From Pseudomonadota bacterium (GTDB lineage Bacteria; Desulfobacterota; Syntrophia; Syntrophales; UBA5619): DNA of 20,569 nucleotides. The position numbers were made by a program, and so were the translations under genes. Every line of letters starts with the position of its first letter. The first letter of the stretch is position 1. The notes beneath the pieces are model-generated. The model did no database searches and was not told the DNA's origin. It saw nothing but the letters and a program-made list of their open reading frames with translations. Below, one piece after another: positions 6,326-14,749 of the stretch. The DNA is taken from positions 1 to 20,569 of the forward strand of contig JAHIMW010000197.1 in NCBI GenBank assembly GCA_018896355.1. Direction: 5' to 3'.

Positions 6326-7438
6326 CTACAAAAACTTTTCGATATCGGCGAGTTTCAGACCGAACGCGTCGGCCACACCTTTGAATGTGACTTGGCCTTT
6401 GATCACGTTGGCGCCCTTTTTGATCTCCGGGTTTTCTTTCATCGCCCTCTTCCAGCCCTTGTTTGCGATCTCGGCCGCATAGGGGAGGGTGGCGTTCGTC
6501 AAGGCCAGCGTGGAGGTTTTAGCGACGGCGCCCGGCATGTTTCCCACGCAGTAGTGGATGATGCCGTCGATCGTGTAGATCGGATCCTTGTGTGTCGTCG
6601 CCTTGGAGGTTTCGAAACAGCCGCCCTGGTCGATGGCCACGTCCACCAGGACCGATCCTTTTTTCATGAGTTTCAGCATGTCGCGAGTGACGAGCTTCGG
6701 CGCCTTTGCGCCGGGGATCAGCACGGAGCCGATCACCGCGTCCGCCTCCCGGATCAGCCTGCGGATGGTCTCCGGCGAGGAGATCAGCAGGAAACAGTTC
6801 TTCGGCATGACGTCGGAGAGATAGCGGAGCCGCGACAAACAGGAGTCGACGACATAGACCCTGGCGCCCAGGCCGCAGGCCATCTTTGCGGCGTGTGTGC
6901 CGACGGTTCCCGCGCCGATCACCAGGACCGTCGCCGGTTCTACGCCCGGGACGCCGCCGAGAAGAACGCCCTCTCCGCCGTACTCCATCTCGAGGTACTT
7001 GGCGGCCTCCTGGATCGCCATCCGGCCCGCGACCTCGCTCATCGGGATGAGCAGCGGGAGCGATCCGTCCGCCTTCTGGATCGTCTCGTAGGCGATGGCG
7101 ATGGATTTGGTTTCGATCATCGCCCTCGTCAGCGCCTCATTCGCGGCCAGATGGAAATAGGTGAAGACGATCTGATCCTTGCGGATCCATTTGTACTCGG
7201 AAGGCATCGGTTCTTTCACATGCATGACCATGTCGGAACGTTCGTAGATCTCCCTTGCGGTCCTGACGATCTCGGCGCCGGCGGCGACGTAGGCCTTGTC
7301 CTCGAAACCGCTGCCCGAACCCGCGCCTTTTTCAACGAGGAGCGTGTGGCCGTACCCCCTCATGACCTCGACGCCGGCCGGCGTCATCGAAACGCGGTTC
7401 TCCTCAACCTTGATCTCTTTCAAAATCCCTGTAATCAT
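6326..7438 (-). CDS. ald: Alanine dehydrogenase
   Basis: A 370-residue NAD-dependent alanine dehydrogenase, which interconverts L-alanine and pyruvate plus ammonia. The N-terminus MITGILKEIKVEENRVSMTP is typical; VKEPMPSEY carries the substrate-binding lysine and TYFHLAAN the catalytic histidine. The NAD-binding motif VIGAGTVGTHAAKM is near residue 170, and the late motif HYCVGNMPGAVAKTST includes the conserved NMPGAV. The ATG at 7438 has AAGGAGG just upstream; an in-frame ATG at 7498 would add 20 unconserved residues and was rejected. Length equals the family norm. It is transcribed against the Mo locus, has its own terminator, and stands alone. It may supply pyruvate or ammonium balance in an anaerobe. 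Confidence 0.95.
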   Translation of the reverse strand: MITGILKEIKVEENRVSMTPAGVEVMRGYGHTLLVEKGAGSGSGFEDKAYVAAGAEIVRTAREIYERSDMVMHVKEPMPSEYKWIRKDQIVFTYFHLAANEALTRAMIETKSIAIAYETIQKADGSLPLLIPMSEVAGRMAIQEAAKYLEMEYGGEGVLLGGVPGVEPATVLVIGAGTVGTHAAKMACGLGARVYVVDSCLSRLRYLSDVMPKNCFLLISSPETIRRLIREADAVIGSVLIPGAKAPKLVTRDMLKLMKKGSVLVDVAIDQGGCFETSKATTHKDPIYTIDGIIHYCVGNMPGAVAKTSTLALTNATLPYAAEIANKGWKRAMKENPEIKKGANVIKGQVTFKGVADAFGLKLADIEKFL

Positions 7439-7515
7439 CTCATCCTCCTTGTCTTTATCGGTGGATTCAATAGAAAAATTCAATGAAATCATTTCCATAG
7501 TGGTCAGGAAAGCAA

Positions 7516-7541
7516 TTTATACCTTCCGCAATATAAGTCAA
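7516..7541 (-). promoter_or_regulatory. Possible ald promoter in AT-rich gap
   Basis: The 170-base gap between rimO and ald is markedly A+T-rich. On the minus strand TTGACT (7541-7536) and TATAAA (7521-7516) are present, but the 14-base spacing is shorter than usual, so this is a weak call. A short direct repeat ATTGATAA (7560-7567 and 7576-7583) lies upstream and could bind a regulator. No terminator for rimO is evident here. Confidence 0.25.
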
Positions 7542-7668
7542 ACGAATAATAATCATATAATTGATAACATCCGGTTATTGATAAGGCGGACGGGACGGCG
7601 TTTCCGAAGACGGCAGGTTGCGGTCGGAAGGGTGAGAGAGGCGACGGAGAGGGCAAAAGCAGTGCAGG

Positions 7669-9021
7669 TCAGATCACTTCGGCGAACAGGTCATAGTCGT
7701 CGGCGGCGGTAATCCGGCAGGCGACGATCTGTCCCGCCTCCGGATCTCCTCCCCGAAGATGGGTCACCCCGTCGATCTCGGGGGCCTGGCGGCGACACCT
7801 TCCGATGCGGGTGAACCCGTCCAGTTCGCCCGGCCCCTCTACGAGGATCTCATGCCGTGTACCGATCAGGGCGCTGTTGACCTCCCGGGAGATCAACGCC
7901 TGTTCCTCCATCACGAGGCCGCGGCGCCGTTCCTTTTCCCTTTCGGAGATGCGCGAAGGCAGAGCCGCGGCCTCCGTCCCCTCCTCCCGGGAGTAGGGAA
8001 AAACCCCGAGATGGTCAAAGCGGATCTCCCGGACGAAAGAGAGGAGCTTCTCGAACCGGCGGCGGGTCTCCCCCGGAAAGCCGACGATCAGCGAGGTCCG
8101 CAGGGCGACATCGGGAATGACCTCACGGGCGTGCGCGATGACCTTGCGGATCAGCGCGTTGTCCCCCCGCCGGTGCATCGCGGTGAGGATCGCGTCGTCG
8201 CTGTGCTGGATGGGGATATCCAGGTAGCGGCAGATCTTCTCTTCCCCCGCAATGGTCCGGAGCAGCTCCTCCGTCAGACGGGCGGGGTAGGTGTAGAGGA
8301 GGCGGATCCAGGAAAGCCCGTCGACTTGGGCCAGTTCCCGGAGGAGCTGTCTCAGGGTCGGTTTGCCTTTCCGGTCGAGGCCGTAGGCTGTCGTATCCTG
8401 GGCCGTGACGATCAGTTCGCGGACCCCCCTTGCGGCCAGATCTTCCGCCTCGGTGAGGATGTCGTCGATGGTTCGGCTCCGGGCCTTGCCTCGAATGGAG
8501 GGGATCACGCAGTAGGAGCATCGGTTGGAACAGCCATCGGCGATCTTGATGTAGGCGCTGTAAGCCGGGGATGAGATCAGCCGTTTGTGGCCGGCGTTCA
8601 TCAGGAAGGTCGGTCGGCCGATGACGGAGCGTCTCCGACGGTTGGTTTTGGGGAGGGTCCGCAGTTGGTCCAGATGTCGGCCGATATGGGGCGTTTCAGC
8701 CGTGCCGAGGAAGAGATCGACCTCCGGCAGCGCCTCCTCCAGTTCCTTCCCGTAGCGCTGCGGGAGACAGCCGGTGACGACCAGGTGCGAGCAGGGGCCC
8801 TTTCCCCCCGTCTTCCAGGCAGCCGCCCGGAGGATCTCTGCGATCGCCTCCTCCCGGGCGGGGAGGATAAAGGCGCAGGTGTTGATCAGGATGACGGAGG
8901 CCTCCTCCGGCCGGTCCGTCAGCAGATAGCCTGATTCGGCAAGGATGGCCCCCATGACCTCGGAATCGACCTGATTTTTGGGACAGCCGAGGCTGACGAT
9001 GTGGACATTTTTTGCAACCAT
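7669..9021 (-). CDS. rimO: Ribosomal protein uS12 methylthiotransferase RimO
   Basis: A 450-residue radical-SAM methylthiotransferase that adds a methylthio group to the conserved aspartate of ribosomal protein S12. The N-terminal domain carries the three cluster-binding cysteines Cys13 (VSLGCPKNQVDSE), Cys49 (INTCAF) and Cys85 (VTGCLPQ). The radical-SAM cluster motif is CSNRCSYC (Cys164, Cys168, Cys171). Other landmarks are DIPIQHSDDAIL, VGFPGET and a C-terminal TRAM-like domain ending DYDLFAEVI. SLGCPKN and the overall pattern mark RimO rather than MiaB. The ATG at 9021 puts the first motif at the usual place; a TTG at 9069 is an unlikely alternative. It follows ftsK by 60 bases on the same strand and is probably the last gene of that operon. 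Confidence 0.95.
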   Translation of the reverse strand: MVAKNVHIVSLGCPKNQVDSEVMGAILAESGYLLTDRPEEASVILINTCAFILPAREEAIAEILRAAAWKTGGKGPCSHLVVTGCLPQRYGKELEEALPEVDLFLGTAETPHIGRHLDQLRTLPKTNRRRRSVIGRPTFLMNAGHKRLISSPAYSAYIKIADGCSNRCSYCVIPSIRGKARSRTIDDILTEAEDLAARGVRELIVTAQDTTAYGLDRKGKPTLRQLLRELAQVDGLSWIRLLYTYPARLTEELLRTIAGEEKICRYLDIPIQHSDDAILTAMHRRGDNALIRKVIAHAREVIPDVALRTSLIVGFPGETRRRFEKLLSFVREIRFDHLGVFPYSREEGTEAAALPSRISEREKERRRGLVMEEQALISREVNSALIGTRHEILVEGPGELDGFTRIGRCRRQAPEIDGVTHLRGGDPEAGQIVACRITAADDYDLFAEVI

Positions 9022-9081
9022 TTGAGGATATTCTTTCTGCCCATGAAGCCCGGGCAGTCGTCTATGCAAGGCTTTTTTATA

Positions 9082-11358
9082 TCAATGAGGGATCTTCCGC
9101 GCAAGAACCTTCCTCGGTTTGGCGCCGTCCGCGGGGCCGACAACGCCCTCCGCCTCCATACGTTCGATGATCCGGGCCGCCCGGTTGTAACCGATCTTCA
9201 TGTACCGCTGCACGAGCGAGATCGAAGCCTGTCCCAGATCGGTTACGAGCTCGACTGCCTCGTCGTATTTCTCGTCAAAATCCCCGTCCGGTTTTTCCCC
9301 CTCGATTGCCCCAGGTCCGAACTCCGCGATCGACTCATCGTAGGCGGGTTTCCCCTGCTTCTTCACGAAATCGACGATCCGTTCGATCTCCCGATCCGAG
9401 ACGTATGGGCCGTGGATCCGTGTCAGCCGGGAGCTGCCGGGGGGGATGAAGAGCATGTCCCCGTCCCCGAGGAGCTTGTCCGCGCCTAACTGGTCGAGGA
9501 TGGTCCGCGAGTCCACCTTGGAGGAGACTTTGAACGAAATCCGGGTGGGGAAGTTTGCCTTTATGATCCCCGTGATCACGTCCACGGATGGGCGCTGGGT
9601 CGCCAGGATCAGGTGGATCCCGGCGGCCCTGGCCATCTGGGCGAGGCGGGTCAGCGATTCCTCCACATTCCGCTGGGCGACCATCATCAGATCCGCGAGC
9701 TCGTCGATGATGACGACGATGTAGGGGAGTCGATCGGGAAGCGGTTCGTTCTTCCGGAATGCCTTTTCTGCCGCTTTTCTCACCGGGCTCGCACCCGGAA
9801 CGGTCTCCATCGGTTCTTCCGCCTCTTCACAGCCGGCTTCTCCGGTTTCGGGGGCCGGTACGGGCGCCTTTCCGGCGCGCAACTGGTTGTACGCCTCGAT
9901 GCTCTTCACCCCCATTTCACTGATGATCCGGTAGCGGCGCTCCATCTCCTCGACAGCCCAGCGGAGGACAAGGGAGGCCTTCTTCGGATCGACGACAACC
10001 GGATGGAGGAGGTGGGGTATCCCTTCATAGCCCGACAGTTCCAGCCGCTTGGGGTCGATCATGATGAATTTGACCTCATCCGGCGGCGCCTTGAAGAGGA
10101 TGCTGCAGATCATCGCATTCAGGGATACGCTCTTGCCGGAGCCGGTCGTCCCGGCGATCAGCAGGTGGGGCATGCGGATCAGGTCGGTGATCACGGGGGC
10201 GCCCACGATGTCTTCGCCAAGGGCGATGGGGAGACGATAGGGGGATTCCCGGAAGGCGGCATGGTCGAGAACGTCCCGCAGACTGACCGGCTCCCGTTCC
10301 TGGTTGGGGATTTCGATGCCGATCGCCCCTCTGCCCGGGATAGGGGCGATGATCCGGATGCTCGGGGCGCGCAGCGCCAGCGCCAGGTCATCGGAGAGAT
10401 TCGTGATCTTGTTGATCTTGACGCCCGGGGCGGGTTCGAGCTCATACATCGTGATCACCGGGCCGGGTTTTACCTCCACCACCTTCCCGTCGACGCCGAA
10501 ATCGGAGAGCTTTTTCTCGAGGATGCGGGAGTTGGCGATCAAGGTTTCCCGTTTGATCCTCGTATCCTTCCTCTCCCGATGGTCAAGGAGGGTCAGCGGC
10601 GGCAGCTTGAACTTTCCGTTCAACCGGATTGCAAAATCGAAATGGGTCTGCTCCGCCTTTGCCAACTTTTCCTTGATGGTCTCCCGCTTCGTCTCCTCGA
10701 TGATCGGAACGGTCGCCGCAGCAGGTCTGCCGACGGTGGGCGCTTTGCGTTTCCTTCCGAACCTCTCCCGGCAGCGGTCAAGCAAGGATCCTGCCGTTCG
10801 TGCGGTTACCCCGGCGGCGGAAGCCGATCTTTCGGCAAAGGAGACAACGGAAAAATCGAACAGGATCATCAGCGCGACAATCAAAATCAGGCCGAGCACG
10901 ATCAGGGACCCGGCCAGACGCAGGTAGGCGTCGAGAAAACTCGCCGTTACCGTTCCCAACAACCCGCCCGCTTGCAGCGGAATGCCGTAGATCTCGATAT
11001 CCCCAATCAAGAGCGCAATCATCCCGGAGGTGGCAAAGACCAACCCTATCGTCCCTGCCACAGCGGCGGCGCCGACGCGGAACTGGGCGGCGCGGAAATA
11101 CCGGAGGGCGGTGACCAGCAGCAGGACCGGCAGCCAGAGAATGCCGATCCCCAGCAGGCGGAGCAAGGTGTCCGCGGTGTATGATCCCACTGCGCCTGTC
11201 CAGTTGTGGAGCGGTGCGTCCTCCGGTACGTAATTGGTGAAGGAGGGATCCAGCGGGTGATAGGAAAAAAGGGAAAGCAGCAGAAACAGGGCGACGGCAA
11301 AGCAGATAAGCCCGGCGATTTCCGCGGCCCGTTTCTGGGAAGGTGATTTCTCATTCAT
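9082..11358 (-). CDS. ftsK: DNA translocase FtsK/SpoIIIE family
   Basis: A 758-residue septal DNA translocase that pumps chromosomal DNA during cell division. The first 175 residues contain four to five membrane segments, followed by a short charged linker, far shorter than in E. coli FtsK and like SpoIIIE. The motor includes VKPGPVITMYELEPAPGVK (beta/alpha domain), Walker A GTTGSGKS near residues 402-409, IMIDPKRLELSGYEGIPHLL, Walker B VVIIDELADLMM near 545, and ILATQRPSVDVITG. The last 65 residues form the winged-helix gamma domain (LVQRYMKIGYNRAARIIERM) that reads orienting sequences. About 40 acidic and Pro-rich residues (roughly 495-535) are inserted before Walker B. It lies 27 bases after uppP. 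The ribosome site before the ATG is poor (GTGTGAAAA). Confidence 0.95.
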   Translation of the reverse strand: MNEKSPSQKRAAEIAGLICFAVALFLLLSLFSYHPLDPSFTNYVPEDAPLHNWTGAVGSYTADTLLRLLGIGILWLPVLLLVTALRYFRAAQFRVGAAAVAGTIGLVFATSGMIALLIGDIEIYGIPLQAGGLLGTVTASFLDAYLRLAGSLIVLGLILIVALMILFDFSVVSFAERSASAAGVTARTAGSLLDRCRERFGRKRKAPTVGRPAAATVPIIEETKRETIKEKLAKAEQTHFDFAIRLNGKFKLPPLTLLDHRERKDTRIKRETLIANSRILEKKLSDFGVDGKVVEVKPGPVITMYELEPAPGVKINKITNLSDDLALALRAPSIRIIAPIPGRGAIGIEIPNQEREPVSLRDVLDHAAFRESPYRLPIALGEDIVGAPVITDLIRMPHLLIAGTTGSGKSVSLNAMICSILFKAPPDEVKFIMIDPKRLELSGYEGIPHLLHPVVVDPKKASLVLRWAVEEMERRYRIISEMGVKSIEAYNQLRAGKAPVPAPETGEAGCEEAEEPMETVPGASPVRKAAEKAFRKNEPLPDRLPYIVVIIDELADLMMVAQRNVEESLTRLAQMARAAGIHLILATQRPSVDVITGIIKANFPTRISFKVSSKVDSRTILDQLGADKLLGDGDMLFIPPGSSRLTRIHGPYVSDREIERIVDFVKKQGKPAYDESIAEFGPGAIEGEKPDGDFDEKYDEAVELVTDLGQASISLVQRYMKIGYNRAARIIERMEAEGVVGPADGAKPRKVLARKIPH

Positions 11359-11385
11359 TTTTCACACGAACGGTTCTTGGTCTTG

Positions 11386-12216
11386 TTATCCCATCCCCCG
11401 GATGGTCAGGGTGGCGGCCCCGACAAACCAGCAGTAGTATGCAAAAAAGCGGAGGCCGGTTTTGTTGATGATCGCAAAGAGGAGTTTCAGGGAGAGAAAC
11501 CCCGTTACGGCCGCCGCGAGGAAGCCGGCGCCCATGGCGGGCAGGTCGCCCGCGGGAAGCCGCAGCAGGTCGGCCGATTTAAGGATGACGGCGCCGCTGA
11601 TCGCCGGAATGGAGAGCAGAAAGGAAAACGTCGCCGATGTCTTCCGCTCCAGTCCCCGGAAGATCCCGAAAGTGATCGTGGAACCCGAACGGGAGATCCC
11701 CGGGATCAGGGCGGCGGCCTGAACGAGACCGAGGACGATTCCGTCCGTCAGGTTCATCTCCCCCTTCCGTCTTTGGTTCGTTTTCACCCGGTCCGACAGG
11801 AAGAGCAACATCCCCGTGATCAATAGCATGAAGGCCGTCGTCTCCACCGATTCGAAAAGGCGTTCGATCCGGTCCTTGAAGAGAATACCGATCGCGCCCG
11901 TCAGGAACGTGGCGATCGCGAGCCACAAGACCATCCTGCGGTTGGCGGCTTTCTCGCCGGTATCGGTCCCCGGAGCGTGGTCTGTCGGCCCTTTCCCGGG
12001 CAACAGCGAGGCGAGGAGGTCCCCGATCTCGCGTCTCAGGAAGAAGACCACGGCCAGCAGCGTCCCGAGATGGAGGAAGACATCAAAGGTGACATCCGGC
12101 TGATGAAATCCCGGGAGCAGTGCGGGAACGATGACCAGATGGGCTGAACTGCTGACCGGCAACGGTTCCGTAAGCCCCTGAACGATACCCAGAATGACGG
12201 CTTCCATCAGGGTCAA
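11386..12216 (-). CDS. uppP: Undecaprenyl-diphosphatase UppP (BacA)
   Basis: A 276-residue integral membrane phosphatase that turns undecaprenyl diphosphate into the monophosphate, recycling the carrier for peptidoglycan and LPS; known for bacitracin resistance. The signature (E/Q)XXXE is seen as QGLTE in IVQGLTEPLPVSSSAHLV (residues 12-29) and the second motif as LIPGISRSGSTITFGI. About eight hydrophobic segments are visible. The likely start is TTG at 12216, which overlaps the plsC stop (TTGA) and has AAAGGTGA upstream; an ATG three codons later (12207) is the alternative. An inner loop (about residues 70-88) is longer and more polar than usual. Confidence 0.94.
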   Translation of the reverse strand: MTLMEAVILGIVQGLTEPLPVSSSAHLVIVPALLPGFHQPDVTFDVFLHLGTLLAVVFFLRREIGDLLASLLPGKGPTDHAPGTDTGEKAANRRMVLWLAIATFLTGAIGILFKDRIERLFESVETTAFMLLITGMLLFLSDRVKTNQRRKGEMNLTDGIVLGLVQAAALIPGISRSGSTITFGIFRGLERKTSATFSFLLSIPAISGAVILKSADLLRLPAGDLPAMGAGFLAAAVTGFLSLKLLFAIINKTGLRFFAYYCWFVGAATLTIRGMG

Positions 12217-12968
12217 TCGGTCACCTTTCCACGGTAGGTTGAGGGAGGCGTCCCGTCGGAGGCGCTGCCGCTTTCAAAGTTACGGATAATGATGCCGCGG
12301 ATCCGCTCAATGAGCTCGCCCCTCGTTTCAATCGTGTATCCGGACACATCCTGCGGCCGGTCGATGATCATCGTGATTCGTCCCGGTTTCACCTTCAGGG
12401 TCCGCTTCGGCATGATTTTATCGGCGCCGATGATCGAGATTGGTACAATGGGGACGCCCGCCTGGATGGCGAGGTGGAAAAGGCCCTGCTTGAACGGTTT
12501 GACCGTCCCGTCCTTGCTCCTTGTCCCCTCGGGGAAGGTGACCACCGATTTTCCCTCCCGGATCTTCCGCGCCGCCTCCTCCAGACTTTTCATCGCCCTC
12601 TCGTGATGCTGCCGGTCGATCTCGATGTATCCCGCATTTTTCATCGCCCTGCCGAAGATCGGGATCTTGAAAAGTTCCTTCTTGGCGATCCAGCGGAACT
12701 GTCCGGGGATGTGGGCCAAGACGATCAGGATGTCGAAATCGCTCTGATGGTTGGCCATGAAGATCTGCGGCCGGTTCATCAGGACATTTTCGCGGCCGAT
12801 CACATCCACGCGGATGTCGGTGAGCCAGAGAAGCATCTTCGCCCACAGGTTGGCGATCTTGTGGGCCTTGTTCTCACCGGGGGAGATGAGCGGGAAGAGA
12901 TAAGCGCACGCCGACATGAAGGCGGTGACGGCGACGGCAAGCATGACCAGCAGTGCGGAACGAACCAT
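12213..12968 (-). CDS. plsC: 1-acyl-sn-glycerol-3-phosphate acyltransferase
   Basis: A 251-residue acyltransferase that makes phosphatidic acid from lysophosphatidic acid at the inner membrane. The N-terminal hydrophobic stretch (LLVMLAVAVTAFMSACAYLF) is a membrane anchor. The catalytic HX4D motif is NHQSDFD, followed by KKELFKIPIFG and the glycerol-3-phosphate-binding FPEGTRSKDG and VPIVPISIIG. The ATG at 12968 follows AGGAGCTGATC. The open frame extends upstream to 13544, but that stretch overlaps hldA antisense and is not family-like. The gene is first in the minus-strand run plsC-uppP-ftsK-rimO and has a good promoter at 13027-13055. Confidence 0.93.
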   Translation of the reverse strand: MVRSALLVMLAVAVTAFMSACAYLFPLISPGENKAHKIANLWAKMLLWLTDIRVDVIGRENVLMNRPQIFMANHQSDFDILIVLAHIPGQFRWIAKKELFKIPIFGRAMKNAGYIEIDRQHHERAMKSLEEAARKIREGKSVVTFPEGTRSKDGTVKPFKQGLFHLAIQAGVPIVPISIIGADKIMPKRTLKVKPGRITMIIDRPQDVSGYTIETRGELIERIRGIIIRNFESGSASDGTPPSTYRGKVTD

Positions 12969-13026
12969 GATCAGCTCCTGTCCTGGCGGATGGATCTCCC
13001 GGGTTGAACCCCCGATGGCGCAGATG

Positions 13027-13055
13027 TTTCTACTCGAATATCCCCCCGAAGTCAA
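13027..13055 (-). promoter_or_regulatory. Promoter of plsC-uppP-ftsK-rimO
   Basis: On the minus strand TTGACT (13055-13050), exactly 17 bases and TAGAAA (13032-13027) make a good sigma-70-type promoter about 60 bases before the plsC start. It is divergent from the hldA promoter at 13099-13127, with about 45 bases between the two -35 boxes. Confidence 0.6.
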
Positions 13056-13098
13056 TAAGGAATGTTTGGCCTGTCGGCGGACGGTTCGGAGAAAAGGG

Positions 13099-13127
13099 TT
13101 GACAAACGCCGCCCGTAAGAATAGATA
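13099..13127 (+). promoter_or_regulatory. Promoter of the hldA operon
   Basis: TTGACA (13099-13104), exactly 17 bases and TAGATA (13122-13127) form a near-consensus sigma-70 promoter. Transcription would start near 13134, leaving a leader of about 45 bases before the hldA ATG. This is the only strong promoter seen for the eight-gene run that follows. Confidence 0.7.
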
Positions 13128-13178
13128 AGCGGCCATGAAATATGACCTTTTCTCCCCGGATCGGATGGCGGGATCCCT

Positions 13179-14168
13179 ATGAAGCGGATCATGAGCAACC
13201 GACGGGCATTGGCGATCATTGAAAACTTTCCCCGGTCCAGGGTCCTGGTTGTCGGGGATATCATGGCGGACCACTTTATCTGGGGGAAGGTCTCCCGGAT
13301 CTCCCCCGAGGCGCCCGTTCCCGTGGTCGAGGTGAAGAGGGATAACTTCATGCCGGGCGGCTGCGCCAATGTGCAAAACAACATTTTTGCGATGGGGGGC
13401 CGGGTTCATCTGGCCGGGGTGGTCGGCTCCGACGAAACGGGAAGACGGCTGCAGACCGAGTTCCGCAGTCGGGGCGTGGATACGGAGGGCATCGTCATCG
13501 AGACGGGGCGTCCCACAACGCTCAAGACGAGGATCGTGGCGCACGGTCAGCAGGTGGTCCGGTTCGACCGGGAGGAGCGCAAACCGATCCAGGCGAAAAG
13601 CATCCGGAAGATCCTATCCTACATCGAATCGTTGCGGGATGATCTGGGCGCTCTGGTGATCTCGGATTACAGCAAAGGGGTGGTGACCCGTCCCCTTCTC
13701 GACGGGATCCGGAAGGTGATCGCCGGCCGTCCGATCCTCACCTGCGTGGATCCGAAGCAGCGGGATTTTTCGGTGTATCAGGGTTTCGACATCATCACCC
13801 CCAACCATTACGAGGCCGGTCACGCAGCGGGCGAAGAGATGCAAAACGGCCAGGATCATATCCGTGTCGGCACGAAGCTGCTTCAGCAGTACGATTTCAG
13901 GGCCCTGCTGATGACCCGGGGAGAAGAGGGAATGAGCCTCTTCGAGAAGGACGGCCGGATAAGACACACGGTGTTTCCGACGCAAGCAAGGGAGGTTTTT
14001 GATGTGACCGGCGCCGGGGATACGGTCATCGGCGTTCTGGCCCTTTCCCTGGCGGCGGGGGCCTCTTTCCGTGAGGCGGCATATCTGGCCAACTATGCCG
14101 CAGGGATCGTGGTGGGAAAGGCGGGTACGGCGACCGTAACCCGGGAGGAGCTGAGAGGGGCCCTATGA
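13179..14168 (+). CDS. hldA: D-glycero-beta-D-manno-heptose-7-phosphate kinase
   Basis: A 329-residue PfkB-family kinase that phosphorylates heptose 7-phosphate at C1 on the way to ADP-heptose for LPS core. The hallmark VGDIMADHFIWGKVSRISPE is near residues 24-44, GGCANVQNN is the substrate site, and VFDVTGAGDTVIG holds the catalytic Asp and the anion hole. It corresponds to domain 1 of the bifunctional HldE; the nucleotidyltransferase half is absent, so a separate HldC is expected elsewhere. The start may be 13179 or the ATG at 13191; neither has a strong ribosome site. The stop overlaps DUF4416 by ATGA. Confidence 0.92.
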   Translation: MKRIMSNRRALAIIENFPRSRVLVVGDIMADHFIWGKVSRISPEAPVPVVEVKRDNFMPGGCANVQNNIFAMGGRVHLAGVVGSDETGRRLQTEFRSRGVDTEGIVIETGRPTTLKTRIVAHGQQVVRFDREERKPIQAKSIRKILSYIESLRDDLGALVISDYSKGVVTRPLLDGIRKVIAGRPILTCVDPKQRDFSVYQGFDIITPNHYEAGHAAGEEMQNGQDHIRVGTKLLQQYDFRALLMTRGEEGMSLFEKDGRIRHTVFPTQAREVFDVTGAGDTVIGVLALSLAAGASFREAAYLANYAAGIVVGKAGTATVTREELRGAL

Positions 14169-14749
14169 GTGATCCGCAACCGCCGGATGCCGTCAAGCTG
14201 ATGGCCAGCCTCTTTTCCGGGGATGACCGACTGCTCGGCGATGCGGTTCGGATCCTGTCGGAAAGGTATGGAAGGGCGGATTTCATCAGCGCCCCGGCGC
14301 CTTTTGCCTATACCTACTATTACACGAAGGAATTCGGAGGCTCCCTGATCCGCCGGTTTGTCGCCTTTGAGCGGCTTATCCGGCCGGAGTCGCTGTCGGA
14401 CGTCAAGGTCTGGACGAACGCTCTGGAGAAGAGGTTGTCGGCGGAGGGGCAAAGACGGGTAAACATCGATCCCGGCTATCTGGCCATGGCCCATCTGATC
14501 CTGGCCACCGGAAAGGGGTATGCCCATCGGCCCTATCTCCGGGATGGGATCTACGCCGATCTGACCCTGATCTACCGGGACAAATCGTTTCATTCCCTTC
14601 CCTGGACCTATCCGGATTACGCCGGCGAGGAGGCGATAGGTATGTTGACCCGTATCCGGGGAAAGTACCTGATGCAGCTCAAGGGGAACGCGGCGGGGGA
14701 GGCTTACGATTCCGAAGGGGAATTATTTATGAGGCATTTCGATGATTAA
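14165..14749 (+). CDS. DUF4416 family protein of unknown function
   Basis: A 194-residue soluble protein with no signal peptide or membrane segment. It matches the DUF4416 pattern: early VKLMASLFSGDDRLL, APFAYTYYYTKEFGGSL, a middle block INIDP-like (VNIDPGYLAMAHLILATGKG) and AHRPYLRDGIYADLTLIYRD, ending WTYPDYA. Biochemical role unknown. It is coupled to hldA by an ATGA overlap and overlaps yicC by eight bases, so it is in the middle of the operon; such proteins are commonly near yicC and gmk in delta-proteobacteria and relatives, which hints at a tie to RNA or nucleotide metabolism but proves nothing. Confidence 0.8.
   Translation: MSDPQPPDAVKLMASLFSGDDRLLGDAVRILSERYGRADFISAPAPFAYTYYYTKEFGGSLIRRFVAFERLIRPESLSDVKVWTNALEKRLSAEGQRRVNIDPGYLAMAHLILATGKGYAHRPYLRDGIYADLTLIYRDKSFHSLPWTYPDYAGEEAIGMLTRIRGKYLMQLKGNAAGEAYDSEGELFMRHFDD

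Noticed and set aside
5957..7486. A 509-codon plus-strand frame
   Set aside because: Only its first 85 or so codons are MoeA-like; the rest is antisense to the well-supported ald gene and has His/Asp/Arg-rich shadow composition.
7759..8574. A 271-codon plus-strand frame
   Set aside because: Antisense to rimO, which carries all its conserved cysteines.
9613..11184. A 523-codon plus-strand frame
   Set aside because: Antisense shadow of ftsK with typical Arg/Asp/His/Gly bias; no family motif.
13135..13182. A 15-codon frame upstream of hldA that ends over its ATG
   Set aside because: No ribosome binding site (AGCGGCC before ATG); probably chance.
12969..13544. Upstream extension of the plsC frame
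   Set aside because: Not acyltransferase-like, crosses two divergent promoters and is antisense to hldA; the ATG at 12968 with AGGAG is the right start.
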